This document shows positions 11,120 through 21,800 of a stretch of DNA of 35,135 nucleotides, one piece after another. Source of the stretch: Hofstenia miamia (lineage: Eukaryota > Xenacoelomorpha > Acoela). The translations under genes and the position numbers were made by a program. Location of the stretch: contig SCFE01000028.1 of NCBI GenBank assembly GCA_004352715.1, positions 567,699 to 602,833 of the forward strand, written 5' to 3'. The notes beneath the pieces were generated by a model that was not told where the DNA came from, did no database searches, and worked only from the letters and a program-made list of their open reading frames with translations. The stretch's first letter is position 1. Every line of letters begins with the position of its first letter.

Positions 11120-11259
11120 NCAAGTTTTTCTCTATTGTTGCACATGTTGACAAGATTTACTTAATAAATATGATGAATCAGTTATTCTATACAAGATTCA
11201 TGAAAACAGTTTTAAAAATTCAAAGTGACGTGAAGCATCCAATGTATCATAAGTTCCAA

Positions 11260-11479
11260 GAAATACGCCCAGCGCGAACTTCCCGGCACGTGGTATCCCT
11301 TCCTTCAGCCCGCACTGAGTTATATAAAAGGACATTTTACCATGCAGCCTGTAAATATCTGTATGATGGCTCTTATCCATGTTTTCTATAACAAACATTA
11401 TTTGTGTCTAGTATTCCTATTTATTGTATACGTACAGTACAGGAATAAAAGCGTTACAAATAAATAAATAAATAAATTA
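11260..11479 (+). mobile_element. Non-LTR retrotransposon 3' tail, copy 2, with AAAT-repeat end
   Basis: Same tail as 10937-11119, but it continues through AATAAA (11443-11448) into (AAAT)n at about 11457-11477, the microsatellite-type 3' end seen in several non-LTR clades. The coding remnant starts near EIRPARTSRHVVSLPSARTE and ends at a TAA. Both copies look 5'-truncated. They may be two insertions or one partial local duplication. Confidence 0.55.
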
Positions 11480-12284
11480 ATGGCGGATCACCTGAAAGCA
11501 GCAAAGTCTGCAACTTGCAACTATAGTATGTTACACTGAGCAAAAAGCAAGAAATAATTTCTCGGTTGACTTTTTTGTGTATCTATTCAACATATTTCGT
11601 TATATTTTATGCAACTTTTTACATTTCTGCATTTAGTTACATGTACGTTCAGCTGTTTGTTTATAAACAATATAGTTTTTTACCACTTGCTGAGGAAGTT
11701 TCCTTTTGAAGCAGCTAAGGCTATTCAGATCGAAGCTTACCGTCGCGAGTGAGAATTGGTAGCTCAACTTCAAACTTTGAAGCTACCATCAAATGTTTAG
11801 GGAACTATTGTTCATATCAGTAAGAAATTTCTTGAATTTCTTTGATAAAATACGCCTTTCTCCTAAATTGAACACACATCACGATTATTAAGGCTTTGAG
11901 AGAAATCTGCTAAATATTTTTGAATTGTTCGTTATCTATTTGCTTATTACATAACATACATTTTATAAATCAATCGTAAAATCATGTTCAATTTACATGT
12001 ATAGTGAAAAGTAGTATAAATTTCATATTTTATATGTTATAACTATAAAAAAACATATTTTAATTAGTAAAGCAGGAAATATAATCACAATGTAGTCATT
12101 TTATTTTTATCTGCATCTTAACGGCTTGTTGTTGAGAAAAGATTTATGATTTGCTACGACTCTCTAAAAATAAAGAAAGCTTTTATGAGATTGCATGAAT
12201 CTGAGATTCATGCACAAAAAAAGGGGATCCTAATTCCAGACACGCAATGTGCAAGTTTTGGATATAAGTAATAGTATATCTATT
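11480..12284. other. Intergenic, nothing recognised
   Basis: AT-rich with no supported gene or repeat structure. Confidence 0.4.
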
Positions 12285-12367
12285 TGTATATATATATATG
12301 TATATAGATAATATATATATATATATATAATATATATATATATATATTATATATATATATATATATA
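12285..12367. repeat. (TA)n-rich tract with phase breaks
   Basis: Several TA runs are joined at ATAATA/TATTAT breaks, giving self-complementary blocks. The short frame spanning it is translated repeat. Confidence 0.85.
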
Positions 12368-12400
12368 AATACAGCCTTTGTGCATAATACTTCGGATTGA

Positions 12401-12531
12401 CGTTTTTCACATTAAGGTTATTCTCTTCATTGTTACTGGTACTTTGAAAGTGCGAATGCTTAATTTCAAAATGTACCTCTTAGCATTTAGGTATAAGCTA
12501 ATCATCTCTGACAAGTTCTGAGTACTTATAN
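12401..12531. repeat. Dispersed repeat, copy 2 (partner at 8588-8730)
   Basis: Same orientation as copy 1, with small indels. It ends at an unknown base followed by a (TA)n run (12532-12554), matching the (TA)n neighbourhood of the first copy. Confidence 0.75.
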
Positions 12532-12621
12532 TATATATATATATATATATATATGTACATTAATATTTATATTTATATTAAATGATATATTTATATATAA
12601 TATTATGAAGATTAACACAAT

Positions 12622-12646
12622 AATTTTGTAGTATTTCTGACTATAA
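12622..12646 (+). promoter_or_regulatory. Possible 3' splice or trans-splice acceptor before the start codon
   Basis: AATTTTGTAG ends at 12631, leaving a 15-nt leader before ATG at 12647. An in-frame TAA directly precedes the ATG, so the frame cannot extend upstream. In a flatworm this would fit spliced-leader addition, but an ordinary 5' UTR intron is equally possible. Confidence 0.3.
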
Positions 12647-12805
12647 ATGGATTCACTCCGTTACTCACGCTCCCGACCAACCACTCTTTTTTCTTCTCCA
12701 ACGTACAGAAGCAATCACCAATCACCTCTATCATCAATGCCAACATCAGCGTTTCGCAGTGAATATTCTGCAAATTCTTATCTCTCCTCAGCCAATTCTC
12801 AAAAG
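12647..12805 (+). CDS. Coiled-coil gene exon 1 (start)
   Basis: 53 codons from ATG, Ser/Tyr/Arg-rich (starts MDSLRYSRSRPTTLF), ending AAG|GTTTGA, phase 0. Low complexity and no heptads suggest a disordered, possibly phosphorylated head. This ATG is chosen because TAA precedes it in frame. Confidence 0.75.
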
Positions 12806-15800
12806 GTTTGAACTCGGTCTACTGAAATGATAGTTAATTAGAGAGTTATTAATTTAGTAATTTCAAATTCTTTTATTTTTAATTTGTTCACGTGAAAGTT
12901 CCAACGGATTTTATTGACATTTTGATCTAAATTCTAACCTATTCTGAAGAGTTCGAATGTCATAGGTGCCCAGCCACACATCTACATTCCGTAGCCACAT
13001 CCGGTTGTTAGTCTTAGAAGTAGATGAGTCGTGGAAGTTTAAGATGTTTCCCGTTATCAAATATTGTAAAATATAAAAATAAAGTTAATTATTCGAATTT
13101 TAGGCCCATAAATTTAAGTAAAATTGTTTACTTATGAAAAATAGAAATTCTACCAGAATTTCTGAAGCATTTTTTTAGCATTTCTACGGTAATCTTCAAG
13201 AAATAAATTTGGTATTTTGGAGTAAATATCATAAAGCTATTCTTAGAAAAAACATGATATTGCCTTAAGAAATTCAAATTTCAGCACCCAAAGGCGTATT
13301 TATAACATTAATTATGACCGATTAACTGGCTCCCTCCTCTAATTTTCAAGACTATATTTTTAAAATGTAAAACCAAAATTAATAGATAATGTCATTAAAT
13401 ATCAATCAACAATCAAGGTTTCTTGAACCAAATTTAATTCTAAGTTTTCAAGATTCATACAATGATTAATTTACAGCAGGGCTCTCAGTTAAAATCTATT
13501 AGATACCCTTGCAAGCATCAGAATTTCAGTGTATAATGAGAACGAGAACATTAGCGATGAAGGACATACGAATTTGAAGAGAAACACTAAGTTTCGAAAA
13601 AAAACAAATTAACAGACCTAATGAAATGACTCATTGTCTTATAATAAACTAAAGTCTAATTAGTAAATGAAGTTAAATAGAAATATTTGCAAATAAAACA
13701 TATTTGGATTGTAACCTTTTTGTTAGCAATAAATTCAAACTTAAAAGTAAAAAATTTACAGAAGGGCTCTCAGTTAAAATCTATTAGATACCCTTGCAAG
13801 TATCAGAATTTGAGTGTATAATGAGAACGAGAACATTAGCGATGAAGGACATACGAATTTGAAGAGAAACACTAAGTTTCGAAAAAAAACAAATTAACAG
13901 ACCTAATGAAATGACTCATTGTTTTATAATAAACTAAAGTCTAATTAGTAAATGAAGTTAAATAGAAATATTTGCAAATAAAACATATTTGGATTGTAAC
14001 CTTTTTGTTAGCAATAAATTCAAACTTAAAAGTACAGAGTTATGTAACATTCAGAAAAAACTTAAAGAAGAACAAACCTTAATAAATCTTTTGATGGCAT
14101 TAGATGAAATGTTATTGATAGATTCAATAGAAAATTAACTGTATTTCAGGAATACAGTAGAATTTGTAAATAGCATTAGTGCCCTAATCCAAAAACAAGC
14201 AAAATTGTGATATCATCCAAAATGAGAGAGGAAATACAAACGATTGAAATATTTTGAAATTTTGCAAGTCTTTTCAAAGTAAACTTTGCAACACCTTTCA
14301 ATTATCATGAAACAATTTATATAAGCTTTGCTGGTTTGTGACAGCAAGATGAAAACTTCACGACAATTTTCTAAATGTGTACAAGAAAGTAAGCAATGAC
14401 TGGATTTGATTGAAGCATAATTTCTTGGGCTCTATCCTAAGCATATCTTGCTAGGGTCTCGGAATTGATCGAATGAATTTAATGTTCGACCCCGAAGAAT
14501 GTGTCCTTACGAATGGGGCATCATGTGGTTGCTGCAGAATTTCAGCTTAATCATTAAATGTAATACTGAGTCAGGTTTTGTTTAATTTACAGCAGGGCTC
14601 TCAGTTAAAATCTATTAGATACCCTTGCAAGCATCAGAATTTCAGTGTATAATGAGAACGAGAACATTAGCGATGAAGGACATACGAATTTGAAGAGAAA
14701 CACTAAGTTTCGAAAAAAAACAAATTAACAGACCTAATGAAATGACTCATTGTCTTATAATAAACTAAAGTCTAATTAGTAAATGAAGTTAAATAGAAAT
14801 ATTTGCAAATAAAACATATTTGGATTGTAACCTTTTTGTTAGCAATAAATTCAAACTTAAAAGTACAGAGTTATGTAACATTCAGAAAAAACTTAAAGAA
14901 GAACAAACCTTAATAAATCTTTTGATGGCATTAGATGAAATGTTATTGATAGATTCAATAGAAAATTAACTGTATTTCAGGAATACAGTAGAATTTGTAA
15001 ATAGCATTAGTGCCCTAATCCAAAAACAAGCAAAATTGTGATATCATCCAAAATGAGAGAGGAAATACAAACGATTGAAATATTTTGAAATTTTGCAAGT
15101 CTTTTCAAAGTAAACTTTGCAACACCTTTCAATTATCATGAAACAATTTATATAAGCTTTGCTGGTTTGTGACAGCAAGATGAAAACTTCACGACAATTT
15201 TCTAAATGTGTACAAGAAAGTAAGCAATGACTGGATTTGATTGAAGCATAATTTCTTGGGCTCTATCCTAAGCATATCTTGCTAGGGTCTCGGATCGAAT
15301 GAATTTAATGTTCGACCCCGAAGAATGTGTCCTTACGAATGGGGCATCATGTGGTTGCTGCAGAATTTCAGCTTAATCATTAAATGTAATACTGAGTCAG
15401 GTTTTGTTTGTGTGTCCAAACACAATTTGTAACAAAGAAATCGAAATCTTAACAATGAAAATAAGGATGATAATGAACCGCTTACACACTGCAAGTGGCG
15501 TACCTGGCTAAGGACGCCAGGAGATGCTGAACTATTTTACAAGGATCTAGGTGATCATTTCTATCACGAAAAATAATAGACTAATCCAAGGGGTAGGTGT
15601 TTTTATTGCATTTTATACTTGATATTTAAAAAAAACCTAAATACTATTCAGAAAACATCCATAATTTAAATATATATTTGTTGCTGGGAACATTAATGTT
15701 TACAATGATCAAATTCAATCTTAACATTTAAATATTAGATTCATTCGTTGTTAATGAGAAAAATAATTAGAAAGTAGACTTAAAAGAGAATGCAAAAATC

Positions 15801-18800
15801 TGTCCAAATTCCAATGAGAAATAAAATAACATAGATTCTCTAAAACAATTTTCTATAACCCTAAAAAATTTTGGCTTTAGTTTCACCTCATCACATGATT
15901 TACCTTATCGCACATAATTGGAAACGTATGAGGAATCGATACGTACTTTCAATCATTTGTTGTATCAAACATGTAACTCTGAACTTCTTTTACAGACATA
16001 AAACAATTTGTGTAAGCAAATTCCTAGATTTAAAAAGCAAATTGTTCCTAAAAGATTAGTTTTTTTGGCTTAAATTTCAAACCATTTGATAAAATAAAAA
16101 AATATCTACAGTATAATGCTGCATTAATTAGGGGGTTATGATAATATAGAACAATCAGTGTTTGATCATGAAATATATCGTACAAAATTAATAAAGAATT
16201 TTATTAACGAAAGGGCCTATCATAATCCCTCCTGGGGGGATGGGGCTAAGCCCCTCTATCTCCTGTCAGTTACGCCACGGCAGCAATTGTAATAATTGAA
16301 GATCGGTACTAAGCAAATCCTCCCTTTATATATATATATATATATATATATTAGGGTGTCCATTAAGTCTGGACACAATAAAATTTCATAATTTCGCCAT
16401 CACGATCTAAATAAGTGAACTTCTTTCCGGATAAATTGCTTTAAAGTTTTAAGTTACGGCTTCATAGCAACTGAGAACTAAATAAAAATCTTTCTTGAAG
16501 ATTGGATGCAAAAAATATGAAAAATTTTAACGCTTAAATTGAAAAATAGTTAATTTTCCTTTGTCCAGACTTTACGGACACTCTGGATATATGAAAATAC
16601 AAATAATATCATATTAGGTGGAGCAATTCAGTACCATTTGTGTTCAATTCGCTTATGTTGTAAATATTATTTTCGGACGTATGTCAAAAAGCAAAATTAT
16701 TTTTGAAAATTTGATCTTAGTAATTTTGAGTGAAATGTTGAAATAATAATTAGCTGTTAATTATTTTGTTCATATCTCATATCTGCTAATAATATTCACT
16801 GAGACATTTTCAAATATATAGAATCAAGATTATAGAAAGATAATTTTCGATTTAAGATTTTATTTTTTACTGAATTACATTTATTAGAAATGTTATTTTC
16901 AATTGAAATTAAATTTTGATGACTTATACATGTATATTTTATTTTTTTGTGATATGGCGATTTCTACATTTGTTTCTTGAATCCATCCAGCAGAGTTTGC
17001 ATATTGGAATAAACTGAAAAAAGCCAACTGTCATTTTAATTAAAAACCACCTTAGAACCTGTTTAGATATTTTACTGAGATAAGCTAATCAGCTTGTGAG
17101 TGGGGCCGGAATTACAGTATCTTTGCGTAATAAATTTAAGTTTCATGTGTAGAGATCATTTAGAAATTTAATTTTAATTTTTCAGTTTCGTGGTGATGTC
17201 AAGCCTACTTCTATTTTCAAGGAAATGTGTTGTCCAATCAAAGCGTTTAAATTTAATGATCAGAGTAAAGCCAGAAGCAGTAACGAAATTCCGCTTTTTG
17301 ATGAAGTAAATCGTCGCATTAAGGTTTATGTGTACATTTCTATTTCTTTTCGTTTCTTTGGTTGTTTTGGTCATATTAGAGCATGCTAATTTTCCTTTTC
17401 CCGCCTAATTCATGCTTTCCCATTCTAAGAAACTTATCTTCTAAAGTATACTCTTAAAGATAATTTTAACATCTATATTCTTTGTCAACTTTCGATTAAA
17501 ATATCTAAAACCATTTATAGATTAACCATTTTATGTACAAATTACGTTTTTACTAATAAAAATTAGCAATTACAATAAAAATCCTAGTTGTTCCAACTAC
17601 TGATGAGACAGCTAAGTTTTAGCCTGAGTTTAGAAATGGACAGGCCTGGTCTAGCTCTGCGACCGGTCTTTCAATTTGAAGCATTACGGGTGGAAGTCTG
17701 TCTGAAAAGCCTATTTTATTATCTAAATAGAAGGCTTATTGATAGCTCACATGACTTGTGGTCTTGACAGTTGTTTATGAGGAAAAAATTTTTCTCGGGT
17801 ATAGAAAGCAGAAGAATTTTACAATGAAAATATAATCCTTATTAAAAAGCAATGCAAACTTGGTTTTACTCTAGTAATACTTCATTATCTTTGTTGCTAA
17901 GTGAATTTTTCTGTCAGTCATTTTCACATTTCTAAGACATAGCCGGAGATTTCGCTTATCCGCTCCTTGAATTTGATTGCATTGAACCATTGCCACCCAC
18001 TGCTCCAGAAAGCCATCTCAAAAGTATGCTCCGCACTAAATATAGCAACCGAAACTGACAGGTATCACAGGTGGTAAAAGAGTCACAATTAATTCAAGTA
18101 AAAAGTTAAGCCTGCACATTTCTGCGAACAAGTATAAATTTTTTTCTTTCTACTGTCAACATGTATATAAGCTTATATTTTCCTGGGAACAATTAATGGT
18201 TTTTTGAGTTTCGTAAGTTTTCGGAAATATCAACAACTGTCGTCTTTTTAAAAAGACAAACCGTTTTTTAAGTTTGCACCCTGGCAAGTAAAGATGGCTT
18301 CCTGGATATGGCTTCAGCATTGGTTGCTGCAGGAAATGTATTCTTGGTGAATGGTTTCTGTTTTTCTTTATTAAACTGGCAAACTACCAATGTTCTTTCT
18401 TTTGCTAGAATGCAGGTCACTCTCTACAATGGTAGCCTCTGAAACCTTCAATATTAACTCTTGAGTTTATCAGTACTGCTTGAGTAGTCAGAGCACCCCG
18501 TGATTCTACATGGTTGTGAGCTTGGTACTTCTACAAAATTAGCCCTTATTGAGCAGAACCTTTTCACTATTTAAGCTACTTCACTGTCATGACATAACTC
18601 TTAAGCATAAAAGTTTCTGACATAATAATTCTCTTACTTCCTACTTAACCTGAATTCAGTAGAACAGGCTTAAATCTTGATTGAGATATCACAAAGCAAT
18701 GCTGTATCTTATACTTAGGGTTGAAACTAATTATTGTGCCATCACCAACTTGTTGCAGTTTATGCTTAATTATAGCAATGGCATAAAATATATATAATAT

Positions 18801-21800
18801 TGTAAATATCTTGAAAAATACTGACAGCAGGAGAAAACAGACGCCACGCCAAATTCAGATTCAGCAGCCAAAAATTATCCAAATAACATCCCAACCTCAA
18901 CATAAAAATTTTTTGTTGGGTAGTGTTATTGGATGACTTTTACTAAACCAATTTTCTCAAAGCCTTTTACCAAATTTGCAAATCGTGAGGCTTGGGCAGG
19001 TCTATAGGTCTAATGGGGAACATGCTTTAATACAATGTTGAAAATTTTTATTAAGGCGTATTGCTGTGGCTGAAGTTGTCGAAAAAAATTAATTAGTTTA
19101 TTCATCTGTAAAAGTTTCGAATTATTAGAGAAGATTTAACCATACGTAACGTTCATATATTTATAATATATATAATAATCAAGTCGTAGCAATTCTGTAT
19201 ATTCTGGTTCTCTAGCTACATCAACAGTAGTTGGAGGACTTTTTAGTAAAGCAGGAGTAATTTTAAGGCTACTGATAAAACTTTTGTTTATTTGTTATAA
19301 TCAAAATGATTATAGGGGTTGGTAATATTATGAAAATATTTGATATATTTATTTTTTCTGAATACTTGGTAATACGCACTTGTAATAATTCTCAAGTACT
19401 TTACCCTACTTAATACTTCGTAGGTGTGATACTTGTCAATACCCTTTTCTATACACAAAAACTGGGAATAGCATGAATGAATAAGGTATTTCAACTGCAG
19501 GCTAAATGCACTCTGTCATAATTACTATAGAAACGCATCTTCTATGCTAAAACACTTTCTAGAACTTCATTATTTCTTAAAATCCCAACTTTGATACTGA
19601 ATACTGCTACAAAACTTCTATTCTGAAAATAAAATGCTTGACCTTATTCATTTCATAAATTACAAACTTTTTAATGAATGATGCAGCTTTCCATGTGAAG
19701 ACGTTTATATTATAATCAACATTTACTTTATTGCTGTAGACTGCTTTTTGTCAATAACGCTTTATTTGGCTTACACATAAACTTTTATTTATTGGTTAAT
19801 TTTTGTTTTTTTTTACAAGAAATTAGTTTAAAATCGAATGTTGTAAGGCATTTTAATAATTTAGGATATTCCATCTAAGAATAAATATATTATATTAATG
19901 GCATAGCACCTGAAAAATTGGAAATGAATTTATACTCACATATTTATCATAATCTTGCTAAGCATGAAGTACATTCAATGTATACAACAACATAGAATCA
20001 CTAATCTTTTTACGTATAAATGGACAGATGTTATTGATTCTAAAATTGGATTATGAATAACTTTGAATATGGGGTTTTTCTCATTACTAATTTATATCAC
20101 AGACTGTTGATTCTATAAATTTTCCAGGATTGTATTGAATATCTTACACTCGGTTATTTAGTTAAGTCAAAATTCGAAATATTCCCGATACCAATGCTAG
20201 TTATTTCCATTTTTCTAGTTAAGCTGCCTATTTAACATGCGTTAGCTTTTAATGACTCATCAATAATCCAAAGTTTTAATTTTTTCGAGTAAAAAGTTCT
20301 TTGGCAAGAAGTAAGTTGTAGTTTCAATCTATTTATAACCGCGTGGAACCTTTCCCAACGCCTTAATTGCAGCGGCGTTTGCTATTTTGACCACATTACA
20401 TTGGACAAAATCAATAACTTCACTCATAGCATACATAAGTATCTGTATTTGAATGTACATGAAGGATCTCGCATGCACACAAAATGAACATACTGGATGA
20501 GCAATTCAGACGCTACATCAAAGGTAACATGCCACATCGAAATCTTGACTTGCTACCTCGGATTTAAGTCAGCTGACATAAAATGCGTATACTACTATGT
20601 GTACTTCCACCATTAATTAACATATGATAAGTTTTTACTACTTAAATATATTAATGACAAATCTTTTTAGCGTTATCTTGTTTTATCATTATAACAACTC
20701 TATAATTTTAGCAGCCAATAGTTGTTAAGAAATAACGACGCATTTTGCTAGTGTCGTTTTGTGGTCAAAATTTCAAACGGACACATTAAATATGAAAATC
20801 ATATTATTATTTATAGCTTCGTTTTCGTTAATTCTGGTCCAGTTTCCAACTCACTTGCGTAATTTTCCGAACCTGCACTTGCACACTAAGCCATGAAAAT
20901 TTACTCGGAAATTAAGAACTGCAACTTTAGGTTAATGAATTTCAAAACACTGATGATGCCTTAGATGGGTATAGACGTAAATACTTGTCGGATGAACGGT
21001 ATCACAGCCCAAGTCGTCGCAGTCCGTCGTCTTACAGATCACCTCAAACAACGCCATCTTTTGAGGTAAGTTTGCAGTTAACTAGTGTAAGATTTCAATA
21101 AACTAAGTGATTATCTTACATCAGGGATTTATCAATTCCACAATTCCCTAAATTGTCTTGCTCCCCTGAGCAGGATAGTCCAAAACTCACTTATCACAAT
21201 TTAAATAACTTCGCAAAAACCCGTGTTTGCATGTTTAACACTGCTTAAGACAGTTAGATACGTGATATTCGTCTTTCTGAAAATTTATAAGTTGATCATA
21301 ATGGAATATTTGCTATTGTATGAGTTTTCAATCAAATTGTAGTATTTTGTAGTGATTCTGTCTAAGAGCAAAAAACATTGTTTTAAACGTTTAAGCCGTT
21401 TCTATCAAATAAAAGGTTTTTTTGTAAGAAATACTTTATTTCTTTACTCAAACACAAATGGCTAAGTATAGTTTTTTAACTAATGCAACTTCAGAAAGAG
21501 CATGGAAGACACTAAAAACTGCTTTTCAGCTTTGTTGCAATCTATTTGGTTTTAAATATAATCTTTAATCCATTCCAAAACAACCTTACTTCTTCCGATG
21601 TTTCTAAGAAATTTTCACTACTACCTTCAGATATTGCGTTGCCTTTCCCCACACCAATGAATGAATTAATTCTGAAAACACTTCTCCAGTTTATCTCCTA
21701 AACACTGCAGTCGCTGTTTTAAATTAATTTAACAAATTTATGCATATTCAATGAACGATATGAAGAATATAACTAATGAGCATGTTGCCATAGCTAAACT

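Larger units (their letters stand above)
12806..17185 (+). other. Intron 1 (4.4 kb) of the coiled-coil gene
   Basis: It contains the A/B/C repeat array (13468-15409), a possible MITE at 15491-16282, a (TA)n tract at 16327-16351 and a mariner-like MITE at 16353-16584. Nothing else is recognised. Confidence 0.7.

Noticed and set aside
13468-15409. CRISPR-like interpretation of the direct repeats
   Set aside because: Repeats are hundreds of bases long and adjacent, without short spacers, in a eukaryotic intron.
18290-18440. Plus-strand frame with LASKDGFLDMASALVAAGN, faintly ankyrin-like
   Set aside because: Single short stretch without repeat periodicity or splice sites; similarity is too weak.
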